Shown here one piece after another: positions 51,605-61,318 of a stretch of DNA of 64,000 nt. Position numbers and translations under genes: made by a program. Below the pieces are notes generated by a model. That model was not told where the DNA came from. It searched no databases and saw nothing but the letters and a program-made list of their open reading frames with translations. The stretch's first letter is position 1. Each line of letters begins with the position of its first letter. This DNA comes from Streptomyces malachitofuscus (GTDB taxonomy: Bacteria > Actinomycetota > Actinomycetes > Streptomycetales > Streptomycetaceae). The DNA lies in contig NZ_BMUF01000016.1 in assembly GCF_014650055.1 (NCBI RefSeq), positions 62,001 through 126,000 on the forward strand. The letters are read 5' to 3'.

Positions 51605-54430
51605 TTGTCCCCGACCAGCGAGACCGCGAACGGCGGCCGCCGACTCGTCATCGTCGAGTCGCCTGCCAAGGCGAAGACGATCAAGGGTTATCTCGGCCCT
51701 GGCTACATCGTCGAGGCGAGCGTCGGGCACATTCGCGACCTTCCCAACGGCGCCGCGGAGGTACCGGAGAAGTACACCGGCGAGGTGCGCCGGCTCGGTG
51801 TGGACGTCGACCATGACTTCCAGCCGATCTATGTGGTCAACGCGGACAAGCGGGCCCAGGTCAAGAAGCTCAAGGACCTGCTGAAGGAGTCCGACGAACT
51901 CTTCCTCGCCACCGATGAGGACCGCGAGGGCGAGGCCATCGCGTGGCACCTGCAGGAAGTGCTCAAGCCGAAGATCCCGGTCAAGCGGATGGTCTTCCAC
52001 GAGATCACCAAGGACGCGATCCGCGCGGCCGTGGCCAACCCGCGCGAGCTCAACCAGAAGCTGGTCGACGCCCAGGAGACCCGCCGCATCCTCGACCGTC
52101 TCTACGGCTACGAGGTCTCGCCGGTCCTGTGGAAGAAGGTCATGCCCCGGCTGTCCGCCGGCCGCGTGCAGTCCGTCGCCACCCGGCTCGTGGTGGAGCG
52201 GGAACGCGAGCGCATGGCGTTCCGCTCGGCCGAGTACTGGGACCTGACGGGCACCTTTGCGACCGGCCGCGCGGGCGACGCGTCGGACCCGTCGTCGCTG
52301 GTCGCCCGCCTGCAGTCGGTCGACGGGCGGCGGGTCGCGCAGGGCCGTGACTTCGACTCCCTGGGACAGCTGAAGAGCGCGAACACCCTCCACCTCGACG
52401 AGGCGAACGCCCGCGCGCTGGCGGCCGCCCTGGAGAACACGCGGTTCGCCGTGCGCTCCGTCGAGTCCAAGCCGTACCGCCGCTCGCCGTACGCCCCGTT
52501 CCGTACGACGACGCTGCAGCAGGAGGCGAGCCGCAAGCTCGGCTTCGGCGCGAAGGCCACCATGCAGATCGCGCAGAAGCTGTACGAGAACGGCTACATC
52601 ACTTACATGCGTACGGACTCGACGACCCTGAGCGAGACGGCGGTCGCCGCCGCCCGCGCCCAGGTCACGCAGCTGTACGGCGCCGACTACCTGCCCCCGC
52701 AGCCGCGCACCTACGCGGGCAAGGTCAAGAACGCGCAGGAGGCGCACGAGGCGATCCGCCCCTCGGGCGACCGCTTCCGCACGCCCGCCGAGACCGGGCT
52801 GACCGGTGACCAGTTCAAGCTGTACGAGCTGATCTGGAAGCGGACCGTCGCTTCGCAGATGAAGGACGCCACCGGTAACTCCGTCACCGTGAAGATCGGC
52901 GGCACGGCGGCCGACGGCCGGGACGCCGAGTTCAGCGCGTCCGGCAAGACGATCACCTTCCACGGCTTCCTGAAGGCCTACGTCGAGGGCGCCGACGACC
53001 CGAACGCCGAGCTCGACGACCGCGAGCGCCGGCTGCCCCAGGTGAACGAGGGCGACGCTCTCACCGCCGAGGAGATCACGGTCGACGGGCACGCCACCAA
53101 GCCTCCGGCCCGCTACACCGAGGCGTCGCTGGTCAAGGAGCTGGAAGAGCGGGAGATCGGCCGCCCGTCGACGTACGCGTCGATCATCGGAACGATCCTC
53201 GACCGCGGCTATGTGTTCAAGAAGGGCACGGCCCTGGTGCCGTCCTTCCTGTCGTTCGCCGTGGTCAATCTCCTGGAGAAGCACTTCGGCCGGCTCGTCG
53301 ACTACGACTTCACCGCGCGCATGGAGGACGACCTCGACCGCATCGCGCGCGGCGAGGCGCGGGCCGTGCCGTGGCTGAAGCGGTTCTACTTCGGCGAGGG
53401 AACCAGCAACGGCGACGCGGCCGAGGCGGGCAACGGCGACGGGGACCACCTCGGCGGGCTCAAGGAGCTGGTGACCGACCTGGGCGCCATCGACGCGCGC
53501 GAGGTCTCGTCGTTCCCGGTGGGCAACGGCATCGTGCTGCGGGTCGGGCGCTACGGCCCGTACATCGAGCGCGGCGAGAAGGACACCGAACAGCACCAGC
53601 GTGCCGACATCCCGGAGGACCTGGCGCCCGACGAGCTGACCGTCGAGCTCGCCGAGGAACTGCTCGCCAAGCCGAGCGGCGACTTCGAGCTGGGCACCGA
53701 CCCGGCGACCGGTCACCCGATCGTCGCGAAGGACGGCCGCTACGGCCCGTATGTGACGGAGGTCCTCCCCGAGGGCACCCCGAAGACGGGCAAGAACGCG
53801 GTCAAGCCGCGCACCGCCTCCCTCTTCAAGTCGATGTCCCTGGACACGGTGACCCTCGACGACGCGCTGAAGCTGATGTCGCTGCCGCGCGTGGTCGGCA
53901 CGGACGCCGAGGGCCAGGAGATCACCGCGCAGAACGGCCGCTACGGCCCGTATCTGAAGAAGGGCACCGACTCGCGGTCGCTGCAGTCCGAGGAGCAGCT
54001 CTTCACGATCACGCTGGAGGAGGCGCTGGCGATCTACGCCCAGCCCAAGCAGCGTGGCCGGGCGGCGGCCAAGCCGCCGCTGAAGGAACTGGGCACCGAC
54101 CCGGCCAGCGAGAAGCCGGTCGTGGTGAAGGACGGCCGCTTCGGCCCGTACGTCACCGACGGAGAGACCAACGCGACCCTGCGCTCCGGCGACAGTGTCG
54201 AGACGATCACGCCGGAGCGCGGGTTCGAGCTGCTCGCCGAGAAGCGGGCGAAGGGCCCGGCCAAGAAGACCGCGAAGAAGGCCGCCAAGAAGACGGCGGC
54301 CAAGAAGGCGCCGGCGAAGAAGACCGCGGCGGCCAAGACCGCGGCGAAGAAGACCACGGCCGCGAAGAAGACGACGGCGAAGAAGACCGCCGCCAAGAAG
54401 GCGACCGCCTCGAACGGCGCCGAGGACTGA
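51605..54430 (+). CDS. topA: DNA topoisomerase I with Lys/Ala-rich tail
   Basis: 941 aa from TTG 51605 (SPTSETANGGRR), with GGAGAGAAGAG upstream. It relaxes negative supercoils as a type IA enzyme. The TOPRIM part is LVIVESPAKAKTIKGYLG and LATDEDREGEAIAWHL; catalytic Tyr is about residue 334 in YITYMRTDST. Four repeated modules with DGRYGPYV-type motifs replace the zinc fingers of E. coli TopA, and the last 60 residues are a Lys/Ala repeat tail (KKTAAKKAPAKKTAAAK and similar), which in Streptomyces increases processivity. A TTGACA at 51498-51503 may be a promoter -35. Two terminators follow. Confidence 0.95.
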   Translation: MSPTSETANGGRRLVIVESPAKAKTIKGYLGPGYIVEASVGHIRDLPNGAAEVPEKYTGEVRRLGVDVDHDFQPIYVVNADKRAQVKKLKDLLKESDELFLATDEDREGEAIAWHLQEVLKPKIPVKRMVFHEITKDAIRAAVANPRELNQKLVDAQETRRILDRLYGYEVSPVLWKKVMPRLSAGRVQSVATRLVVERERERMAFRSAEYWDLTGTFATGRAGDASDPSSLVARLQSVDGRRVAQGRDFDSLGQLKSANTLHLDEANARALAAALENTRFAVRSVESKPYRRSPYAPFRTTTLQQEASRKLGFGAKATMQIAQKLYENGYITYMRTDSTTLSETAVAAARAQVTQLYGADYLPPQPRTYAGKVKNAQEAHEAIRPSGDRFRTPAETGLTGDQFKLYELIWKRTVASQMKDATGNSVTVKIGGTAADGRDAEFSASGKTITFHGFLKAYVEGADDPNAELDDRERRLPQVNEGDALTAEEITVDGHATKPPARYTEASLVKELEEREIGRPSTYASIIGTILDRGYVFKKGTALVPSFLSFAVVNLLEKHFGRLVDYDFTARMEDDLDRIARGEARAVPWLKRFYFGEGTSNGDAAEAGNGDGDHLGGLKELVTDLGAIDAREVSSFPVGNGIVLRVGRYGPYIERGEKDTEQHQRADIPEDLAPDELTVELAEELLAKPSGDFELGTDPATGHPIVAKDGRYGPYVTEVLPEGTPKTGKNAVKPRTASLFKSMSLDTVTLDDALKLMSLPRVVGTDAEGQEITAQNGRYGPYLKKGTDSRSLQSEEQLFTITLEEALAIYAQPKQRGRAAAKPPLKELGTDPASEKPVVVKDGRFGPYVTDGETNATLRSGDSVETITPERGFELLAEKRAKGPAKKTAKKAAKKTAAKKAPAKKTAAAKTAAKKTTAAKKTTAKKTAAKKATASNGAED

Positions 54431-54443
54431 CCTCCTCCCCGTG

Positions 54444-54467
54444 ACGCCGGGCGGCTTCGCCCGGCGT
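54444..54467 (+). terminator. First topA terminator
   Basis: ACGCCGGGCG (54444-54453) with CGCCCGGCGT (54458-54467), 10 perfect pairs, loop GCTT, 14 bases after the topA stop. Confidence 0.8.
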
Positions 54468-54478
54468 TCGGAATGCGA

Positions 54479-54509
54479 ACGCCCCGACAACACTTTGGTG
54501 TCGGGGCGT
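54479..54509 (+). terminator. Second topA terminator
   Basis: ACGCCCCGACA (54479-54489) with TGTCGGGGCGT (54499-54509), 11 perfect pairs and a 9-base loop, directly after the first hairpin. The tandem arrangement separates topA from the MFS-kinase fusion gene. Confidence 0.78.
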
Positions 54510-54564
54510 GTGCATGTCAGGCGCGTCGCGCCGGGCTGTCGGCGCGGGCCGATAGGCTGAACGC

Positions 54565-57500
54565 ATGACGCGAGCCGAGCAGCCAACGGCCCCTCAACCG
54601 GCCCCCGACGACACCCTTGTCGCGGACTCCCGCGAGCGTGCCGTCCGCGCCCTGCTGCGCCGGCCGCAGCTGAAACGGCTGTGGAGCGCACAGCTCGTGG
54701 GCGGGGTCGGCGACGTCCTCGCCCTCTTGGTGCTGATCCTCCTCGCCCTTCAGGCGGCCGTCGTCGAAGGCGCGTTCGGCGGAGGCTACCGGGGCGCGGC
54801 GTTCGCAGTGGCGACCGTTTTCGGAGTGCGCATCCTGGCGACGCTGCTGTTCGGCGCCGTACTCCTCGGGCCGCTCACGTCGCTCACCTCACAGGACGGG
54901 CCGCTGGACCGCCGCTGGACCATGGTCGGCGCCGACGGGCTGCGCGCCGCGCTGCTCATCGTCGCGCCGCTGTGGATCGACTGGACGCCCGAGAACGCAC
55001 TGGCCGTTCTCCTCGTCACCGCCTTCGTGGCCGGTGTCTCCGAGCGCTTCTGGACGGTGTGCCGGGAGAGCGCCGCGCCCGCGCTGCTGCCCGCCCCGCC
55101 GCCCGAGGGCGCGACCGTGCGGCCGCTGCCCGACCACATGGACACGCTGCGCCGCCTGTCGCTGCGCACGAGCTTCGTGGCGATACCGCTCGCGGCCGCC
55201 ACGCTCGTCGTCGCGGCCCTGCTGAACAACCTGCTGGGCACCGGCATCGCGTGGTTCGGCGAGCACCAGGCCGCACTGGCCTCCTATGTCGCGGCCGGAC
55301 TCTTCGCCGCGTCCCTGTCCGTCGTCACCTTCCTGGAACTGCCCGACACCCGCACCCCCCGCGCGCGCTCGCCGCTGGAGGGCCTGCGCCGCCCCAAGAA
55401 CGCCGCCGGTCCCGACAAGGGCCGCACGGGGGCGCTGCCGCTGCTGGTGCTGGCCTCCGCGTCCGTCGCCGCCGCCGTGTCGGCCGCCGTCGCCGTGTCG
55501 GTGCTGCACGCCAAGGACCTCGGCGGCGGACCCGTGCTCTACGGCCTGCTGGTGGGCGCGCTGACCGGCGGTGTCGTCATCGGCATCCGTACGGCACCCG
55601 CCCTGCTGCCGGCCCTGTCGCGGCGCCGGCTGCTCGCGCTCGCCCTCGCCTTCACCGGAGTCGCGCTGCTGAGCGCCGGGCTCGTGCCGGACGTCACCAG
55701 CGTGCTGCTGATCATGGCGCTGGCCGGCATCGGCGCGGGGATGGCCGCCAACACCGGCCACACGCTGCTCGACCAGGAGACGGAGGACCAGCGCCGGGTC
55801 AGGACGACCGAGCATCTGCACGCGGTCGTACGCGTCCTGGTGGCGCTCGGCGCGGTCGTCGCCCCCCTCGTCGCCGCGGCCATCGGCCCCCACCGGCTGG
55901 AGAACGGCCGGTTCGTCTTCGCGCACGGCGGTGCCGCGTTCACGCTGATGCTGGTCGGCGCCCTGCTGCTGCCGGTGGCCGCGCTGGTGCTGGCCAAGGT
56001 CGACGACCGCTCCGGGGTGCCGCTGCGTCAGGATCTGCGCGACGCGCTGCTCGGCGGTGACGACCCCGCCCAGGCGCCCGCCGGTGCCGGCTTCTTCATC
56101 GCCCTGGAGGGCGGCGACGGCGCCGGCAAGTCCACCCAGGCGGAGGCCCTCGCCGAGTGGATCAGGGCCAAGGGCCACGAGGTCGTCCTCACCCGCGAGC
56201 CCGGAGCGACCCCGGTCGGCAAGCGGCTGCGGTCCATCCTGCTGGACGTCTCCAGCGCCGGTCTCTCGCACCGCGCGGAGGCACTGCTGTACGCGGCGGA
56301 CCGCGCGGAGCACATCGACACCGTCGTACGGCCCGCCCTGGAGCGCGGCGCGGTCGTCATCTCCGACCGGTACATCGACTCCTCCGTCGCCTACCAGGGC
56401 GCGGGGCGCGACCTGTCGCCGACCGAGATCGCCCGCATCAACCGCTGGGCGACCAACGGACTCGTCCCGAACCTGACGGTCCTGCTGGACGTCGCCCCGG
56501 AGACCGCGCGGGAACGCTTCACGGAAGCGCCGGACCGGCTGGAGTCCGAGCCCGCCGAGTTCCACGCGCGCGTGCGCGCCGGTTTCCTCACCCTGGCCGC
56601 CGCCGACCCCGGCCGCTACCTGGTGGTCGACGCCGGTCAGGAGCCGGAGTCGGTCACCACGGTGATCCGGCACCGGCTCGACCAGGTGCTGCCGCTGTCC
56701 GAGGCCGAGATCGAGGCCCGCGAGGAGGCGCGCCGCAAGGCCGAGGAGGAGGCCCGCCGGAAGGCGGAGGAGGAAGCGGCCCGCAAGGCCGAGGAGGAGC
56801 GTCTGGAGCGCGAGCGCCAGGAGCAGCTGGCGCGGCTGCGCGCCGAGGAGGAGGAGCGCAAGCGGCGCGAGCTGGAGGAGGCGCAGCGGCGCGAGGCCGA
56901 ACGGCAGGCGGAGGAGGCCCGGCAGCGCGCCGAGGAAGCGCGCCGGCGTGCCGAGGAGGAGCGTCAGCGGCTGCTCGCCGAGGAGAAGGCGCGGGCCGAG
57001 GAGGAGGCCCGCCGCAGGGCGGAGGAGGAGCGCCGCCGCAAGCAGGCCGAGGAGGAGGAGCGGCTGCGCGCCGAGGCCGAGGCCCTGCGCCTGGAGAAGC
57101 AGCGCAAGGCCGAGGAGGCGCTGCTGCGCGCGGAGGAGGCCCGGCGGATGGCCGAGCAGGCGGCTGCCGCGGCCGAGGCGGGACCGCCGAAGGCGACGCA
57201 CGGCCCCGACACCGCACGGCCCTCCGCCCCGGGGACCTCCGGGCCGGGAGCCGATGACGCGGTGACCGTGCCGACGCCGGTGGTGACGCCGACGAACGCG
57301 TCGGGCGGCCCCGTGGACGAGACGGCCGTGCTGCCGCGGGTGCCGGAGGAGGACGCCGGACAGCGGTCCGGACGGTCCGGCCCCGGGGTCTCCGACGCCG
57401 AGGTGACGACCGAGCTGCCCAAGCCGCAGGTTCCGCCGGGCGCGGCCGACGAGACGGCCGTGCTGCCGCCCGTGCCCCCCGGCGCCGCCGACGAGACCGC

Positions 57501-57744
57501 GGTGCTGCCTCCGGTGCGCGCTGACGGGTCCGGTGACCCCGACGGCCGTGAGGACCGTACGCGCGAACTGCCGCAGGTCGGATCCGAGCCGGCGCCGCGT
57601 CGACGCCGGAAGCGCTCCGACTGGGCCGAGGAAACCCCCCTGGACGACCTGCCGACGCTGGCCGACGAACTGCTGGGCCCGCACGACGAGGAGCACGGCG
57701 ACGACGGCGGCAGCCGGGGAGGCGGCCGGGGACGCGGGCGCTAG
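54565..57744 (+). CDS. tmk: MFS-like membrane domain fused to thymidylate kinase
   Basis: 1059 aa. Residues about 30-490 hold some twelve hydrophobic helices of a transporter-like (MFS) domain. From about 505, FFIALEGGDGAGKSTQAEAL begins a dTMP kinase (P-loop), with the DRx-containing VVISDRYIDSSVAYQGAGRD as the thymidylate-binding motif; the kinase makes dTDP for DNA synthesis. After about 710 comes a 160-residue Glu/Arg/Ala-rich coiled coil (EEEARRKAEEEARRKAEEEA type), then Pro/Asp-rich segments with DETAVLPPV repeats. The fusion is known in Streptomyces; whether the membrane part transports anything is not known. It leads into holB 140 bases later. Confidence 0.93.
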   Translation: MTRAEQPTAPQPAPDDTLVADSRERAVRALLRRPQLKRLWSAQLVGGVGDVLALLVLILLALQAAVVEGAFGGGYRGAAFAVATVFGVRILATLLFGAVLLGPLTSLTSQDGPLDRRWTMVGADGLRAALLIVAPLWIDWTPENALAVLLVTAFVAGVSERFWTVCRESAAPALLPAPPPEGATVRPLPDHMDTLRRLSLRTSFVAIPLAAATLVVAALLNNLLGTGIAWFGEHQAALASYVAAGLFAASLSVVTFLELPDTRTPRARSPLEGLRRPKNAAGPDKGRTGALPLLVLASASVAAAVSAAVAVSVLHAKDLGGGPVLYGLLVGALTGGVVIGIRTAPALLPALSRRRLLALALAFTGVALLSAGLVPDVTSVLLIMALAGIGAGMAANTGHTLLDQETEDQRRVRTTEHLHAVVRVLVALGAVVAPLVAAAIGPHRLENGRFVFAHGGAAFTLMLVGALLLPVAALVLAKVDDRSGVPLRQDLRDALLGGDDPAQAPAGAGFFIALEGGDGAGKSTQAEALAEWIRAKGHEVVLTREPGATPVGKRLRSILLDVSSAGLSHRAEALLYAADRAEHIDTVVRPALERGAVVISDRYIDSSVAYQGAGRDLSPTEIARINRWATNGLVPNLTVLLDVAPETARERFTEAPDRLESEPAEFHARVRAGFLTLAAADPGRYLVVDAGQEPESVTTVIRHRLDQVLPLSEAEIEAREEARRKAEEEARRKAEEEAARKAEEERLERERQEQLARLRAEEEERKRRELEEAQRREAERQAEEARQRAEEARRRAEEERQRLLAEEKARAEEEARRRAEEERRRKQAEEEERLRAEAEALRLEKQRKAEEALLRAEEARRMAEQAAAAAEAGPPKATHGPDTARPSAPGTSGPGADDAVTVPTPVVTPTNASGGPVDETAVLPRVPEEDAGQRSGRSGPGVSDAEVTTELPKPQVPPGAADETAVLPPVPPGAADETAVLPPVRADGSGDPDGREDRTRELPQVGSEPAPRRRRKRSDWAEETPLDDLPTLADELLGPHDEEHGDDGGSRGGGRGRGR

Positions 57745-57884
57745 GACGGGCACGGCGGGGCTGCGTACGCGGTCGGCGCCGTGACGGGTGCCTGTCGCTG
57801 CTTGTCGGTGCTTGTCAGTGCCCACCCGCACAATGGACCCCGTACGGAAGACGTGACGGACGCGAGGGAAGGGAGGGCCGGCCC

Positions 57885-59090
57885 ATGACCGTGTGGGACG
57901 ACCTCGTCGGGCAGGCACGGGCGAGCGACCAGCTCGCCGCCGCCGCCCGGGACGCCGACGCGCTCGTCACCGCCGAGGCGACCGGCGCGCCCCCGCCCGA
58001 GGCGTCGAAGATGACGCACGCCTGGCTGTTCACCGGCCCGCCCGGCGCGGGGCGCAACCAGGCGGCGCGCGCCTTCGCCGCCGCCCTCCAGTGCGTCAGC
58101 CCCGACCGCGCGCTCGGCGGAGCCCCCGGCTGCGGCTTCTGCGACGGCTGCCACACCGCGCTGGTCGGCACCCACGCCGACGTCAGCTCGATCGCCGCCG
58201 TCGGCGCGCAGATCCTCGTGGACGACATGCGCGACACCGTCCGCAAGTCGTTCACCGCCCCGGCGAACGGCCGCTGGCAGGTGATCCTCGTGGAGGACGC
58301 CGAGCGGCTGAACGAGAAGTCCGCCAACGCCGTCCTCAAGGCCGTCGAGGAGCCCGCCCCCCGTACCGTCTGGCTGCTGTGCGCCCCCTCCGTCGAGGAC
58401 GTCCTGCCGACGATCCGCTCCCGCTGCCGCCACCTCAACCTGAGCACGCCGTCGGTGGCCGCCGTCGCCGACATGCTCGTACGGCGTGAGGGCATCGAGC
58501 CGGACGTCGCCGCCGCCGTCGCCCGCGCCACCCAGGGCCACGTCGACCGGGCCCGCCGCCTCGCCACCGACCCCGCGGCCCGCGCCCGCCGGGCCGCGGT
58601 GCTGAAACTGCCCCTGCGGGTCGAGGACATCGGCGGTGCGCTCAAGGCCGCCCAGGAACTCGTCGACGCCGCCGCCGAGGACGCCAAGCAGCTCGCCGAG
58701 GAGACGGACGGCAAGGAGACCGAGGAGCTGAAGGCGGCACTGGGCGCGGCCCAGGGCGGACGCCTGCCGCGCGGCACGGCGGGCGTGGTCAAGGACCTCG
58801 AGGACATGCAGAAGCGCCGCAGGACCCGCACCCAGCGCGACAGCCTCGACGTCGCGCTGACGGACCTGACCAGCTTCTACCGCGACGTCCTCGCCCTCCA
58901 GCTCGGCTCGCGCATCGCCCTCGCCAACACGGACGCCGAGGACGCGCTGGAGCGCCTTGCCCGCGGCAGCACCCCGGAGTCCACGCTCCGCCGCATCGAG
59001 GCGATCGCGGCGTGCGGCGAGGCCCTGGACCGCAATGTCGCCCCGTTGCTCGCGGTGGAGGCGATGACGATGGCGCTCAGATCGGGCTGA
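57885..59090 (+). CDS. holB: DNA polymerase III subunit delta'
   Basis: 401 aa. Clamp-loader subunit related to DnaX/HolB: AWLFTGPPGAGRNQAARAFA is the P-loop position, in which Lys-Ser/Thr is replaced by Arg-Asn, as expected for the non-hydrolysing delta' subunit. CGFCDGCHTALVGTHADV is the zinc module, NEKSANAVLKAVEEPAPRTV and the arginine-finger SRC motif (TIRSRCRHLNL) follow. The C-terminal collar domain is acidic and helical. It sits downstream of tmk, a conserved order in actinobacteria. Confidence 0.94.
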   Translation: MTVWDDLVGQARASDQLAAAARDADALVTAEATGAPPPEASKMTHAWLFTGPPGAGRNQAARAFAAALQCVSPDRALGGAPGCGFCDGCHTALVGTHADVSSIAAVGAQILVDDMRDTVRKSFTAPANGRWQVILVEDAERLNEKSANAVLKAVEEPAPRTVWLLCAPSVEDVLPTIRSRCRHLNLSTPSVAAVADMLVRREGIEPDVAAAVARATQGHVDRARRLATDPAARARRAAVLKLPLRVEDIGGALKAAQELVDAAAEDAKQLAEETDGKETEELKAALGAAQGGRLPRGTAGVVKDLEDMQKRRRTRTQRDSLDVALTDLTSFYRDVLALQLGSRIALANTDAEDALERLARGSTPESTLRRIEAIAACGEALDRNVAPLLAVEAMTMALRSG

Positions 59091-59196
59091 CCCACACCCC
59101 GACGCGCACCGTTGCGGCCGCTTGACGCCGTAGCCCGTACGAGGCACGGTGTGCGCGCAGAGCTTCCATTCCATTGCGCACAGTTACGATCGCCGT

Positions 59197-60786
59197 ATGC
59201 ACTCAAGGCGCACCCCCCGCGGGACCCGTACCGGAGCCACCCTGCTCGCCGCCGTCGCCCTGCTCGTCGCGGGCTGCTCCTCCGGCAGCTCGACGAGCAC
59301 GGCGAGCTCGGCGGCGGAGGAGGCGGCAGCGGCGGCCCTCGCCCCCCTGCCCAGCTCCACACCCGCGGCGCTCACCCGGTACTACGAGCAGAAGCCGGCC
59401 TGGCGCGACTGCGGCGTCCCCGGATTCCAGTGCGCCACGCTGAAAGCCCCGCTCGACTACGCCGAGCCGTCCGCCGGTGACGTCCGCCTCGCCGTCGCCC
59501 GCAAGAAGGCCACGGGCCCGGGGAAGCGTCTGGGCTCACTCCTGGTCAACCCCGGCGGCCCGGGCGGCTCCGCGATCGGCTACCTCCAGGCGTATGCCGG
59601 GATCGGCTACCCGGCCGACGTGCGTGCCCGCTACGACATGGTCGCCGTCGACCCGCGCGGCGTCGCCCGCAGCGAACCCGTCGAGTGCCTGGACGGGCCC
59701 GAGATGGACGCGTACACGCGGACGGACGTCACGCCGGACGACGCGAAGGAGACCGACGCGCTGGTCGCGGCGTACAAGAAGTTCGCCGAGGGCTGCGGGG
59801 CGGACGCGCCGAAACTGCTGCGCCATGTGTCGACCGTCGAGGCGGCCCGGGACATGGACATCGTGCGGGCGGCGCTGGGCGACGAGAAGCTCCACTACGT
59901 GGGCGCCTCGTACGGCACCTTCCTGGGGGCGACCTACGCCGGACTGTTCCCGGACCGCGCGGGCCGTCTCGTCCTGGACGGCGCGATGGATCCCTCGCTG
60001 CCCGCACGACGGCTCAACCTCGAACAGACGGAGGGCTTCGACACGGCGTTCACCGCCTTCGCGAAGGACTGCGTCCGGCAGAGCGACTGCCCCCTCGGTG
60101 ACGCGGACACGACTCCGGAACAGGCGGGCAGGAACCTCAAGGCGTTCTTCGACGACCTCGATGCCCGCCCGATCCCCACCGGCGACGCCGACGGCCGCCG
60201 GCTCACGGAGTCCCTCGCCACGATGGGCGTGATCGCCGCCATGTACGACGAGGCCGCCTGGCAGCAACTGCGCGAGTCCCTGATGGCGGCCATGCGGGAG
60301 AACGACGGCGCCGGACTCCTCGTCCTCTCCGACAGCTACTTCGAGCGGGACGCCGAGGGCGAGTACACCAACCTGATGTTCGCCAACGCGGCCGTGAACT
60401 GCCTGGACCTCCCGCCCGCCTTCGCGTCCCCGGAAGAGGTGCGACGCGCCCTCCCCGACTTCGAGAAGGCGTCCCCGGTCTTCGGTGAGGGCCTCGCATG
60501 GGCCTCCCTGAACTGCGCGTACTGGCCGGTGGAGGCCACGGGCGAGGCCCGGCGCATCGAGGCGAAGGGTGCGGCCCCGATCGTCGTCGTCGGTACCACG
60601 CGGGACCCCGCGACCCCGTACCGCTGGGCCGAGGCCCTGGCCGGCCAGCTCTCCTCGGCCCGCCTCCTCACCTACGACGGCGACGGCCACACCGCCTACG
60701 GCCGGGGCAGCGCCTGCATCGACTCCGCGATCAACGCCTACCTGCTCGCCGGCACCCCGCCGAAGGACGGAAAGCGCTGCTCATAG
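59197..60786 (+). CDS. Secreted TAP-like alpha/beta hydrolase (tripeptidyl aminopeptidase family)
   Basis: 529 aa. A lipoprotein signal (TLLAAVALLVAGC) anchors it outside the membrane. The alpha/beta-hydrolase has LLVNPGGPGGSAIGYLQAYA (oxyanion region), nucleophile GASYGTFLGATYA, Asp in VVGTTRDPATPYRWAEAL and His in DGDGHTAYGRGSACID; the last two fall in the TAP-like C-terminal domain. Related Streptomyces enzymes (SlpD/SlpE/Tap) remove N-terminal peptides from exported proteins. ATG 59197 is chosen over ATG 59149. The stop lies about 120 bases before tRNA-Thr. Confidence 0.9.
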   Translation: MHSRRTPRGTRTGATLLAAVALLVAGCSSGSSTSTASSAAEEAAAAALAPLPSSTPAALTRYYEQKPAWRDCGVPGFQCATLKAPLDYAEPSAGDVRLAVARKKATGPGKRLGSLLVNPGGPGGSAIGYLQAYAGIGYPADVRARYDMVAVDPRGVARSEPVECLDGPEMDAYTRTDVTPDDAKETDALVAAYKKFAEGCGADAPKLLRHVSTVEAARDMDIVRAALGDEKLHYVGASYGTFLGATYAGLFPDRAGRLVLDGAMDPSLPARRLNLEQTEGFDTAFTAFAKDCVRQSDCPLGDADTTPEQAGRNLKAFFDDLDARPIPTGDADGRRLTESLATMGVIAAMYDEAAWQQLRESLMAAMRENDGAGLLVLSDSYFERDAEGEYTNLMFANAAVNCLDLPPAFASPEEVRRALPDFEKASPVFGEGLAWASLNCAYWPVEATGEARRIEAKGAAPIVVVGTTRDPATPYRWAEALAGQLSSARLLTYDGDGHTAYGRGSACIDSAINAYLLAGTPPKDGKRCS

Positions 60787-60904
60787 CGGTGCCGCCGACC
60801 CCGGAGAATGCCACCGCGGCCCGCCTCCGGGGCCGGTACGAAGCACCCTCGGAAACTGTGTAGACTTACCGACGTCGCTGATCGCACCATGGTGCACACA
60901 GCAC

Positions 60905-60978
60905 GCCGCCTTAGCTCAGATGGCCAGAGCAACGCACTCGTAATGCGTAGGTCTCGGGTTCGAATCCCGAAGGCGGCT
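60905..60978 (+). tRNA. tRNA-Thr(CGT)
   Basis: 74 nt. Acceptor arms GCCGCCT and AGGCGGC pair fully, discriminator T, with CCA encoded directly after (60979-60981). The anticodon arm is ACGCA-CTCGTAA-TGCGT, anticodon CGT for ACG codons. The T-arm contains GGTTCGAATCC. A short hairpin terminator follows. Confidence 0.95.
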
Positions 60979-60990
60979 CCATTTTTGACC

Positions 60991-61013
60991 AGCGGGTTCC
61001 TACGGGACCCGCT
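60991..61013 (+). terminator. Terminator of tRNA-Thr
   Basis: AGCGGGTTCC (60991-61000) pairs with GGGACCCGCT (61004-61013), ten pairs including one G-U, loop TAC, ten bases after the CCA end. Confidence 0.75.
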
Positions 61014-61280
61014 TCGTCGTTTCCGGGGCGAAGCCCTCTGCTTCGCCGCAACGATGCCCTCCTCCGCGGCCGTGACAGGTTGTTCATGTTCTTCCTCCGT
61101 GAAGACGTCCGGCAGGGTGAGCTGCTCGACGATCAGTCAGTTCAGCATCAGCATGAGCTCGTCCGGCTGGAGTCGCTCGTGAACCCGGGCGCCGGCCTCC
61201 CGGGCCGGCACCTCGATCGCCGCGTCGACGACGGCCACGCGTCGCCGGCCGATCCATCTCACCTTGACACCACTCCAGCT

Positions 61281-61318
61281 GTAGTACTACGTTCAAACCA
61301 CTACAAGTACAGTACTAT
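61281..61318. promoter_or_regulatory. TAGTAC/GTACTA palindromes over the reductase promoter
   Basis: GTAGTACTAC (61281-61290) is a perfect 10-base palindrome; CTACAAGTACAGTACTA (61301-61317) carries related half sites. They overlap a TTGACA (61264-61269) with TACGTT 18 bases downstream (61288-61293), and a TACTAT (61313-61318), either of which could serve as promoter. The placement suits a repressor (TetR, MarR or ArsR type) controlling the next gene; no such regulator gene is adjacent. Confidence 0.45.
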
